Source: Collybia mongolica
Taxonomy: Eukaryota > Basidiomycota > Agaricomycetes > Agaricales > Clitocybaceae
Direction of reading: 5' to 3'
Assembly: GCA_013420905.1 (NCBI GenBank)
Contig: JAAXNY010000016.1
Span: forward strand, 1,116,001 to 1,180,000
DNA: 64,000 bases
A model generated the notes under the pieces. The model did no database searches and was not told the origin of the DNA. It was given only the letters and a program-made list of their open reading frames with translations. The position numbers and the translations under genes are program-made. Below, piece after piece: positions 33,501 through 42,576 of this stretch (its first letter is position 1; each line of letters starts with the position of its first letter).

Positions 33501-33740
33501 GATTCGGAGAAGGTGTTGGAGGGTATGCTTTCTGTACACAATATCCTCGACGAGCACCCACGAACCGGGGTGAGCTTTCTCAATGCCGTATGTCGCTTAA
33601 AGCCGTTCTGGACCAAGGGCGAGAGTTCCTTTCACTGGGCCACAGGTATGAACAAAGATGAAGTAGTCGATGAAGACGAGGGTGTATTTGTAGGGGATGA
33701 TGATGGCGACGGGTCTGATGCTGATATGATGGTTGATTAG
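30533..33740 (+). CDS. CRN-like P-loop ATPase, copy A
   Basis: A spliced gene starting MDSPPKQSKRWPSSPP, with a proline/serine-rich N-terminus that may be disordered. The P-loop PVVQSSGMGKSRTVDEA (Walker A, near 31330) is followed by KMMLYFDESHELV (Walker B, D-E, near 31985), so an ATPase domain is well supported. Introns with GT-AG borders are visible near 31421-31492, 31711-31754, 31825-31878 and 32336-32383. The long last exon (32394-33740) encodes a conserved but unassigned region ending EDEGVFVGDDDGDGSDADMMVD. Large families with this layout occur in Agaricomycetes and resemble Crinkler-type P-loop proteins; a nuclease domain was not seen, so this link is tentative. Right after LRRKGG (near 30985) the conserved sequence continues one frame over (FHWVAEVHPFIV), so an unrecognised intron or a frameshift is present. 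Copy B at 50762-53960 is inverted and shares it. Confidence 0.6.
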
Positions 33741-33888
33741 TGTTTTGTGATCGACGTGCATATCTGCGTCTGTCTCCCTCAAAACCACATATATGTATCA
33801 TACAGGAATAACAATTCAAAAATACAATACAGATAGGTAGATAAGGTGGAGATGTAAATAAACAATTAGATGAACGCTATTCTTCTGC

Positions 33889-34015
33889 CAGTAGATCGTT
33901 CACTTCGTCCTCTTCCCCTTCCTCTTTCGAGTCGCTATCCATGATTGAGTCAAAGTGTATCTCAGTCGTATGAGTGGACTCTGGGGAAAATATCGTGAGA
34001 TATATAAGTGGAGAG
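33889..34015 (-). pseudogene. Last exon of a gene convergent with CRN-like copy A
   Basis: On the minus strand an acceptor-like TTTTCCCCAG precedes an exon encoding ESTHTTEIHFDSIMDSDSKE and an acidic end finishing EVNDLLAEE before TAG. The same tail (EGEEGEVNYLLAEV) lies next to copy B at 50570-50627 on the opposite strand. It belongs to an unidentified neighbour gene that was duplicated with the CRN-like gene. Upstream exons were not recognised. Confidence 0.4.
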
Positions 34016-34560
34016 GAGGTTCAGGGTCTTCTTTCGTCCTGGTATGTGTTTAACTTAGTCAATAATATACTTTGGAATAGATAAAATGGTAAAAAAAAAC
34101 GCTGACGCTGGCTTCGACGGGTGGTTTGATCACTGGTACTTGGAAGTCAGTTGTGACTGGTATTCTATCGATTTAAGAATGGAACATATTTTCAACGTTT
34201 CTTGGTAAATCCCCGACACACTTTCGAAAGTAGGCATCCATAGTGTGCAGGCATTGTTGTTGGAATCACGAGTGCCCAGTATTTTACAACCGAGCAGTGG
34301 TTGGCTTTGGCATACAAAATAGGTGAGGATATTCGTCATCGGGAGATGGATGATGAATGGGTCAGTCTGAGAGGTCAAGACAAGATGGACCAAGAACCAA
34401 ACCACTCGAGTGTAAGTGAAGGTGGCACATCAGGCACTATCTGCGTCGGGCCCTGGCCATATGTGCATAAGACTTGCGACAACACTTTGTGGTCAAAAAT
34501 GCAAGGTTGAGATATCCAATACATACACGTGGATATCACCCAATTGAAACAATAGTACAC
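34016..34560. other. Intergenic stretch, no gene recognised
   Basis: About 550 bp between the duplicated block and the CLF1 3' end. Short open frames on both strands overlap each other and show no motif or splice logic. Confidence 0.45.
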
Positions 34561-34564
34561 TGCA

Positions 34565-37334
34565 TCAACCCTCCTCATCTGAACTCGCGTCTTCGTTCTC
34601 GCCTTTCCCGTTGGCCGCGCCAGATTCAGGGCTTGTAATCATCGCCTGGCTGTTCTCTTTCGCAGCCGTGAAACCAGACAGCACGGCGGGCTTTTCAGCA
34701 GCACCCGCGCCTCCAGCCGCCTGCTTCTTTTTCCAAGCGTGTGCCATCTGTAGGAACTTGAATGATGTAGGATTAGACTCCCGCTCGTCGTCCGCAAACA
34801 CCATGTCCCAGTCTATAATCAAACATGTGTCAGTAATATATTCGCAAAAAGGCGTACGGGCCGCGGACCTTCGACTGTTTGGCCAGTCTCTTTGTCGACA
34901 ACTCTTCTCTTGCCGACGATGGGCATCATACCTTCGACGCGAGCCACGTCACTTGAAGTGCCGTGATTCTCCTCGAAGGTTTTCCAGACAGCAAGCAGGG
35001 CGACACGCTGAGAGAACCGTCAGCATATTACTCACGGAAAAAGAAGTGCGAATGTACCTCGTCCTTCAAGCCCTTGCTTTTCATGTCCTTGTACCCTCGC
35101 TCGAACACCTGCCTCGCGAGTATACGGTCACCTGGAACAGTCCTTGTCTCTTTCTCTTCATCATCTTCATTCTCCTGTTCCTCCTCCTCCCGGATAGCCC
35201 GCAGAACGGGGATTGGCTCGGCTTCGAACAGCGCATACGAAATCCAGACTTTCACGTGACCACTGAGGGCGACCAGCCTCTCGTACAACCCGCGAGCGAT
35301 TTCCCGCTCTCCTTCCTCGATCTCAAAGTCAATGTATGCTTTCCATAAAAGCTCCGGCATTGATAAAGGCGATTGAGAGACACCCAGTTCGAAAATGGCC
35401 CGTGTTCGGGCAAAATCTTGTAGTTGCGACTCAAGTTCGGCATACTTGATCCAGGCAGGTGAGTTGGCTGGGTCGTACTACGGAATTATTAGATCACGTC
35501 ATGTCAGTGACTAGACAAATACACACCTCCAGATATTTCTCATATAGTTGCCGTGCACGATCGAATTCGCGGAGCTGATGTTATCGTTAGTCTGCTATGA
35601 AAGACAGTACAAGGAGTTCCACTCACTTCAATCTCGAGGTCAATATAACCTTTAAACAATGCCTCCTTGGGACACATCCCAATACCTGTCCCTAGGATTT
35701 TGCGTGCCGCAGGTAAATCCAACCGTCTGACCTCAAACTTGGCAAACATGAGCCAAAGCTTCGCGAACGTGAACTGCTTGTGTGGGACGAGCGTCATTGC
35801 AGTCTGATATATCTGTCTCGCGCGGGGGTAATCCTATTCGACATTCAGAATGTTCGTTCAATGAACGATTGAGAGACATCACATACCTTAGTCTCAATCT
35901 CTTCAAACAAAGCATAATCCAGCCATAGGAAGATATACCGCCTCCAATGTCGCTTTTCTCCACCTGGGGGAACCTGAGCTACAGCACGCTCATATACCTC
36001 CCGCACTCGCCCGGCTGCCGCCTCCTCTTCCTCCTGAGTGACACCCTCGTCTTTGAGGTCACGCCAAGCTCCTTCCTCCAATCTGGCGTAGTCGAACCAT
36101 ACGTCATAGTTGCGACCATCATGCGCCAACTCCTCCTCATATTGTATCCGTCGTTTGCCCAGTACTGTGTTTTCGAGGGTGTTGCGCGTACCATGTTGTT
36201 TTTCAAATTTCGTGTATGATGCGTAGAGTGCAGCAGATTTTGATCGAGGTATTCGCGATAAGGCGAACTAAGTGCTCAAGTGAGTGGGCACGGATACGGA
36301 CATCCTTTATGATACGTACTTTATAGATTACCCTTGCACGCTCATACTCCTTCAGCCGTGTCTCCATCTTGGCGAAGGCGCTGAAGACGGCTTGTGCCTT
36401 CTCTACTTGCTCTTCGTCATCACCATAAAATTCCAGGGCAGTCTGGAACACCTCGCGCGCCTTGTCAAGCCTCGCTCTTTCTTCTTCGAATTTCCCCCAT
36501 TTCACCCACACCCGAGGTTCAGGCCGAACGGCTATCCACCGCTCATATATGGTGCTAGCCCTGTCCAGTTCCTGATACCGCTCCTCCAGTTTGATATACG
36601 CCTGCCATGCTTTGTCGTCTGGCTCCCATTTCATCCAACGCTCAAACACTTGGCGCGCGCCAGGTACGTTTTGAAGAAGTTCCTCGAGGTAGACATATTT
36701 GTACCAGAGCTGGTCTACCCGTGGAAGCAGGGTGACCGCGCGATCGAAGAGGTTGCGAGCATGCTGCACATTCCGTGATTTAAGTTCCATTTCGGTGTAG
36801 CTCAGCCATAGTTGCACACTACGTGGATCAACGTCCAAGGCACGCTCAAAGATTGACCGTGAACGAGCAAATTCGTTTTGACTAGCTTCCCAGTTGGCGT
36901 ATTGCAGCCATTCTTTTCTATGATCTCAAGGTAAACTCGATTGACGGAAAATGGAAGATCTCAACGCACATGCTTCCTCGCGTCCTTCGGATGCGCTCTT
37001 CGAACTCCTTTCGTTTGCGTCCCCGATACTCATGGAGCTCTTCAAAGTCCTCGACTCGCTGTTTTGGCGCCCGAAAGGCAGTCTCTTGTCGTTCTTGGGC
37101 CTATCTTCCAGTAAGTAGTAGTCGGACGGGTTAAGCTGTTCTTCGCACCTCTCTTAGCAGCTGCTCCGCTGTGATCTACCAGGTTCACTTGTTAGTTTCT
37201 GACCAAAGGCTGTCCAACAACAGACATACCTGGATTGCAGCTGGCGCGCGATTTTTTATCCTGATTCGCAGACCATTAGTCAGGCGAGGTTTTAAGCCGT
37301 ATATTTCGTACCTGGGTGCTCGTCCATCCTGCAT
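34565..37334 (-). CDS. CLF1: Pre-mRNA-splicing factor CLF1 (Crooked neck/Syf3), HAT-repeat protein
   Basis: The minus-strand exons give a protein starting MQDGRAP, then [17 protein letters not shown] and [20 protein letters not shown]. The core is a series of HAT repeats, for example [60 protein letters not shown] and [21 protein letters not shown]1 is an essential scaffold of the Prp19-associated spliceosome complex; its HAT repeats bridge U5 and U2/U6 components in the nucleus. The ATG at 37334 opens a 23-base first exon followed by three more small exons, all joining in frame; this start matches the usual MxGRAP beginning of fungal CLF1. At least nine short introns are present. The C-terminus is acidic ([11 protein letters not shown]). 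No break was seen, so the gene is probably intact and is the clearest housekeeping gene of the window. Confidence 0.9.
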
Positions 37335-37455
37335 TTTGGTAAAATTACAGAGCTTGGTTTTGCTCAATGCTTCAGTTGGTGCTCACTTAGTTCGCAATTC
37401 CTTGTGCCGACGCTTATATAACGGTACTAAACATTACCAAACTCGCCAAAAATAA

Positions 37456-37580
37456 ATTTTGAGGTTTGGTTTACACGTTTGTTCGCACAAACGGGACAGC
37501 TCCACATTTGTGAAGTATTTCGACGAGGACGCAATCCGGCTCTGCCTACTTCCCAACCCACGCTGCGTATTTCTGTATAC
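37456..37580 (-). pseudogene. Stray copy of one amidase exon
   Basis: On the minus strand this piece encodes YAAWVGK, a stop, then [21 protein letters not shown]. It matches the amidase exon at about 40223-40345 closely at DNA level, including the shared GTATTTCGACGAGGACGCAA on the plus strand. A stop codon and the lack of flanking exons show it is a non-functional fragment upstream of CLF1. Confidence 0.6.
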
Positions 37581-38120
37581 ACACAGTCTGCAACGCCATC
37601 TTGAAATGTTGTGCAATTGTGTTTCCCATTTCACCCAATCTCAGGCTTTTGGTCGGCTAGTCTCAATAGAATACATGACATACAAAGGGTGATCAGGAAA
37701 TCAACCACTAGTAACGACACTACCCCTCGAAAACGTCTCGCTTAGATACACCTTATAACCACAGCCCGTTATTCGTATCTCGTCATGCCCGGTGTTGTTG
37801 GAGTGTTATGGTGGTCTCATAATGTCCGTTCGAACTCGGAAGGAAGATGCGCATAAAAAGTGGTCCAGTCACCAAAAATGTAATGGGACTTGCTTTTCGA
37901 GTGAAAGGCCGACGGGAAAATGATTTGGAGTGAGGGAACCAACCTTCAATTTGCACGTGGAGTGGAGACGCGACGCAACTTTATGTGTTAGACATTGAAG
38001 CAGAAGTGATGTCAGAGCTGAGTCACTGGTACCCAGAGTTCCTGTTATTAATTATAATAGCTGGATCGGATGGACTAGGTACTATCTATCCTTTACTCGC
38101 CAAACTCTAGTCGTAACACA
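37581..38120. other. Intergenic stretch, no gene recognised
   Basis: About 540 bp between the amidase exon fragment and the small spliced gene. It should hold the promoter of the small gene; no TATA box or other clear signal was identified. Confidence 0.4.
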
Positions 38121-38605
38121 ATGGTATCCCACCAGATAAAGCACGGCTTACGCCAGCTTCTCATCGACACAGACAGCGCTGAAGGTATGAAATGGGCTGA
38201 ATTTCTCGGTGTGCGTTAACTTCTCCTCCAACCGGAAGAGAAAGATAACTGATGCCACGTCCAAACAGGCCATGGAGACGATGGGGTTCAAGTACGATCC
38301 TAATCCCAAGGGTGAAATCGTTCAGTTCGAGTCGCCAAATTCAGATGATCTGGTGGGTAGTCGTTTACCCCTGCTACGTATGGTATTGACAAACCCACTG
38401 CACGCCTCACAGCCTATATCGTTTGAGAAACGTATGTTTACGATAACCTCACTGCCTCATATTATGCGTCGTGCTCACTGCTGACATCCTATTAGCTTTT
38501 CCCCACCAACACCTTACCGCTAGTATGGTGCAGTCTTCGGGTATGAGGTTGCGGAAGCAATACGACTGGATCAATGATGAGTTTGTACATCGGCTCGTTG
38601 GATAA
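38121..38605 (+). CDS. Small spliced gene of unknown function (about 100 residues)
   Basis: Four exons join in frame with GT-AG introns: 38121-38210, 38269-38352, 38413-38431 and 38496-38605. The product starts MVSHQIKHGLRQLLIDTDSA, contains TMGFKYDPNPKGEIVQFESP and ends with KQYDWINDEFVHRLVG. No signal peptide or membrane segment. The consistent junction phases and low-complexity-free sequence argue that it is real. It is tail to tail with the amidase gene, with only 59 bp between the stop codons, so the 3' ends of the transcripts probably overlap. I do not recognise the family. Confidence 0.6.
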
Positions 38606-38664
38606 TCGGTCGATTCGCAAGCACCTGAACGTTTGTACTATTTTTAACGCAATGAAGATTCAAT

Positions 38665-40916
38665 CTATGCTCTGTACGTCTTGAGTGCGTTGTCAACTAT
38701 TTCGGTCATCGCAATGACAGCCTCTTCCTCCTGCGTCCCGCCGATAAGCTGTAAGCCAACCGGGCATCCAGTGAACAAATCAGTAGAATCTATATTTCTG
38801 TATATAAGCTTCAGGCCCTTGAATGATACTGCCCAACATACATAAGTTAAATATGGCCTCATCTTCATGATTATGGAACGCGTGCGGGGGTTGCGGTTTA
38901 TCAACCTCGGTATCAACAAAGGTTACGGGGAAGACAGAGGAGGTGTAGTCCAAGGCGTTACATAGTGTTGTATAAAAGGAGTCGCTACGGAGTGTGTTTA
39001 ATGTAGGTTTCGATCGCGAACAATTTGAAAGGACGAACGTATTTAAACCATGTGGAACAGCGGTATACGCCACCGCAGGCGAAATGATAGCGTCGATAGG
39101 ACGTCCTGTACCCGTTCTCTCAATAGTATTCTTCCAATGGTCGAGATGAGATTTCCGCAGTTCGCGCTTTTCCTTGTGGAGTTGCCATAACTGTAGCAAT
39201 ATCAGGCGAGAAGCGTGGTGAGTATAAAGCACTTGTCCGGATGATCGTAAAAATGCCCTCACATCATATGCAGTACGGTGTTTCGCCTCGCCCACAAGAT
39301 ATTTGACGAAGGGCTCACTCAAATCACTTTCATGCGCATCTTCTTCTGGAGCCATTGTCTGTATCACAGGCTCTCCAGAAAGTTCACACTGCGCGCGGTA
39401 GTCATGACCCCCGTCTGCAACGAAGATAGTTTCCTTGTGCCATGAATGTGCGATAAGACTAGAGTCACGAACAGAAAGTCTTTGGGAACACACCGCATTC
39501 TTATAGATCTCGAGGTGGCGATGTGGTTCCCAGTCAATTACTGTTAAGTAGGGAGCGTCAGCGTTATGGTAAGAAGAGCTATCCGGCCCCGCACAGACCT
39601 TTATGACCCGCTGCCTCCAAAGCTGCCTTGGTGATTTCCATTGCACGTTGTAAAGGGGGGTGTGGGTGGACCACACCATTGTCCCAGAGCATCCCGAAGC
39701 ACAAAGATTTTCCGCCTCCATGTTCCAACAGACGGTACGCCTCTTCCGACCACTCCTTTCTCAATACTAGAGGATCTTTTGTCCACGGCTTCGCATCAAT
39801 GATAGCCTTCGTGAATATCTTGACACCGGACATCGAGTTGGTCATGGGCCCGATGACAGATGAGATCGATTCCTGCCCTTCCAGTGCGTTAACGGCGCCG
39901 TAGTATGGCAAGCGTTCGTAGGACGGTCGGAGGGTATACAGCCCACAAAAAGCGCTTGGAATGCGTAACGATCTGGTCGTCAATATTCGTTGACTGCGTG
40001 CTTTCACATTTGTCTAGGAAACGAACCCGCCAATGTCAGTCCCTACGCCCAACGGACTACCTTTCATCGCGAGCAAGGCACCTTCACCCCCAGATGATCC
40101 GCCAGGCGTCAATTTTCGATTATACGGGTTGGTGGTGCGACCGAAAACATGATTGTGCGTTTCTCCCCACTATCAAACCATAAAATCAAACGGGTTTCGA
40201 GATTGATAAGAGGTATCACACCATGAGAGTTTGTGGGACGTTGGTCCGCACGAATGGGACAGCTCCGCATTCATACAGTATTTCGACGAGGACGCAATCC
40301 GACTCTGCATACTTCCCAACCCAGGCTGCGTATCCTGTACCCACATGATCAGGATCTGTCATTATGATACTTATCTGGCCTACCCATGATAGTCTCCAAC
40401 CCTTTCATGGTAAATTGATCTGGAAATGTGATCATCGTCAGATACATTAACACATCAGGACGATTGCATTGCCTTTCAAGGAGATGGGCAGGCCGTGTAA
40501 CGGGCCAACGACCTTTCCTGTTCGCTTTAGGATTTCATCGAGTTCTCGAGCCCTCTGTAGAGCGCGTTCGACAAATATTTCCGTAAGACAGTTCGTCTGA
40601 TTCACACGTCATCCATAACCCTGGAACAGTGTTCATGGTTCGAGCATACCAGTTGTTGCGCGATAATACTGCGCTTGTAAAAAGCGGTCGTAACTTCGAC
40701 TGACGTCCATTCTGAGGAGTGTAATTTCTTCAATAGTGCCTCAACGTTGGTGGTCTCAGTTATCTGCAACTCTCTGGCGGTAAGCAGACCACAATCCTGG
40801 GGGATGTTCATAACGTTCGTTTGCGCTTTCGGTGGCATCTGTATTATCCATTCTGGAGGTATTGAAGCAAGCTGCGCGTTTTTCCGAGCCGAGCATATAT
40901 CCTTCCAGGCCGACAT
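38665..40916 (-). CDS. Acetamidase-type amidase (amidase signature family)
   Basis: The protein starts [20 protein letters not shown] and over several short introns shows the amidase signature residues. These are the lysine in GLPISLK, the cis-serine in [14 protein letters not shown] and the nucleophile serine in [11 protein letters not shown], which form the Ser-cisSer-Lys triad of this family. Other conserved parts are [39 protein letters not shown] and, at the end, [18 protein letters not shown]. Such enzymes hydrolyse amides to acid and ammonia, in fungi often for nitrogen supply, in the cytosol. Introns are visible at about 40600-40660, 40384-40470 and 39570-39610, among others. No inactivating change was noticed. 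A chromovirus LTR now begins 86 bp upstream of the chosen ATG, so regulation may be altered. Confidence 0.85.
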
Positions 40917-41001
40917 GGTGGTAAGAAGCAGGCGTTATCTGATCAAGAATGTACGGTGATGTCATTGGTCCGGCTATCTGAATGGTCCCCACAGATGCCA
41001 T

Positions 41002-41295
41002 TGTGAGGGTCAGGTCTTCGGACCACGGTCTATTAGCACAAACGGACTCTTACTTAGTTACTGAACATTTACTTACCTATTCACGGACTCTCGCGGACTC
41101 GTTTCCTTCGACTTAGTCAAACGGACTCTTGTTTATACTTATTAGTTCCGACCATATGTGGCCGGCCAGCAGTTTGTACGACTTTGTCGAATCAACACCA
41201 GTTTCGGGACCTCGTTCGCTCGTAAACCCCTACGCTCACTCGTAACTCCTCGTACCCTCTTGTTTAACGGCCTGGACCGCGCCTTGCCCGTAACA
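41002..41295 (+). repeat. 5' LTR of the chromovirus
   Basis: Direct repeat of 46874-47167. It begins TGTGAGGGTCAGGTCTTC and ends GCCCGTAACA. GTCGAATCAA at 41186-41195 is complementary to the presumed primer site just downstream of the LTR. A weak TATA-like TTTATACTT lies about 50 bases before it (near 41132). Confidence 0.95.
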
Positions 41296-41297
41296 GT

Positions 41298-41307
41298 TTG
41301 ATTCGAC
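41298..41307 (+). other. Putative self-priming primer binding site of the chromovirus
   Basis: TTGATTCGAC, two bases after the 5' LTR, is the exact reverse complement of GTCGAATCAA inside the LTR (41186-41195). No TGG for a tRNA CCA end follows the LTR. In Tf1/sushi-type elements the 5' end of the mRNA folds back to prime reverse transcription; this arrangement fits that mechanism and would place the RNA start near 41186. Inferred. Confidence 0.5.
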
Positions 41308-41391
41308 CAACAAAAAACCACAAAACTCGTAGCTATTTTCGATTTACTTCTTTTTTGACTTTTTCTCCTTTAGGACAGCTTCTACGGGCAC

Positions 41392-42576
41392 ATGTCGAAC
41401 AACATGCAGTCCGATTGGGAATCGCAGCCATGGGAATCGTCGCAGGGTCCCGTCCCTGCAGATGGCCAGGCAGATCTGTCGGATCAGCCGAGACAACAAC
41501 CTCCCACCGCAGCGCCAACCTGGGACGACTTCGGCGGTCTCGTCACGCAATTCAACAAACTCTCGGAGGTCGTGAGAGACAGCCAACAAGCCATCACGCA
41601 GTCGTCGCAACTGCTCTCCTCGCTGATGGACCGGATGGCGGCAATGAACTTCCAACCGGCTCCACCACCACCTCCAGCACCTGTCCCTGCCCCAGCTCCT
41701 CCACCCGTTGATCCGCTGAACCCACGGGGTGCGGCGCGTTTTCGCGAGCCAAAACCATTCAAGGGTAAAGCCGATGACGTACCAACGTTCCTTTTGGACA
41801 TCGCTGACGCAATCAGCCTCTCACGCGGCACGCTCCCTACCGAGGAAGACAGATGCGTCTACATGGCATCCTTTTTTGATGAAGGAGTAGCCAAACAATG
41901 GTATATTTCTGTTCGTGTGTCTCAAGCTCACCTTCTTTCCAATTTTAAGAACTTTTGCTCTGCTTTCGAGCAACATTTCGGAAATCCGAATGTCGCCACC
42001 TCAGCGAAGAACAAAATCGACGCCCTCCAACAGACAGGTTCCGTTGCGGCTTATGCTGCACGGTACTTTGAACTTATTGTTCATGTTGATTGGAGTGAAC
42101 AAACGAAGATCGACACCTTCTACAAGCGGCTCAAGCCCGCTGTGAAGGATATCATTTCTTACATGCCCGTCAACTCTCGCCCCAAGACCTTCAAGAAATA
42201 TGTCGACTTTGCCATTGACATCGACAATCGCGTCCACGAACGCGAAGTCGGACGGCGCCTCGAGTCGAAATCATCATCATCCAACAAAAATCCCTCCAAC
42301 TCTCGTCCTAACACCACTACCACCTATCCTACTCCCTCCACCTCGTCTCCAGCCCCCTCAACATTACCAGCTGGAGTACCAATGGAGATTGACGCGATGA
42401 AGACTGTCAAACCTCGCGGCCCGCTCACCAATGCTGAGAAGAAGTGCCGCCGCGAACAGAATTTATGTATGTATTGCGGCGGGGCGAACCACAAGGCCGC
42501 TGAATGCCCTAACATGCCGGAGGCTGCGAAGAAGCGCTTCACAACCACCAAGGCTCTTCCTTCGGGAAAAGCCTAA
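41392..42576 (+). CDS. gag: Gag of the chromovirus
   Basis: 394 codons. The central part (ARFREPKPFKGKADDVPTFL, later FCSAFEQHFGNPNVATSAK) is the retrotransposon Gag capsid region; near the C-terminus there is one CCHC knuckle, CMYCGGANHKAAEC. The N-terminal third is proline- and glutamine-rich. The start ATG lies about 96 bases after the 5' LTR; a second ATG follows shortly. Intact. Confidence 0.9.
   Translation: MSNNMQSDWESQPWESSQGPVPADGQADLSDQPRQQPPTAAPTWDDFGGLVTQFNKLSEVVRDSQQAITQSSQLLSSLMDRMAAMNFQPAPPPPPAPVPAPAPPPVDPLNPRGAARFREPKPFKGKADDVPTFLLDIADAISLSRGTLPTEEDRCVYMASFFDEGVAKQWYISVRVSQAHLLSNFKNFCSAFEQHFGNPNVATSAKNKIDALQQTGSVAAYAARYFELIVHVDWSEQTKIDTFYKRLKPAVKDIISYMPVNSRPKTFKKYVDFAIDIDNRVHEREVGRRLESKSSSSNKNPSNSRPNTTTTYPTPSTSSPAPSTLPAGVPMEIDAMKTVKPRGPLTNAEKKCRREQNLCMYCGGANHKAAECPNMPEAAKKRFTTTKALPSGKA
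42564..42570 (+). other. Candidate -1 ribosomal frameshift site between gag and pol
   Basis: The gag codons read TCG GGA AAA GCC TAA. The heptamer G GGA AAA fits X_XXY_YYZ exactly in the gag frame. Slipping back one base continues as GGG AAA AGC CTA, which is open into Pol without a stop. The site is two codons before the gag stop. Pattern seen; efficiency and any stimulatory RNA structure are unknown. Confidence 0.65.

Noticed and set aside
34611..35348. 245-codon plus-strand frame opposite CLF1
   Set aside because: The minus strand encodes HAT repeats of CLF1 exactly here; the plus-strand frame is an antisense shadow.
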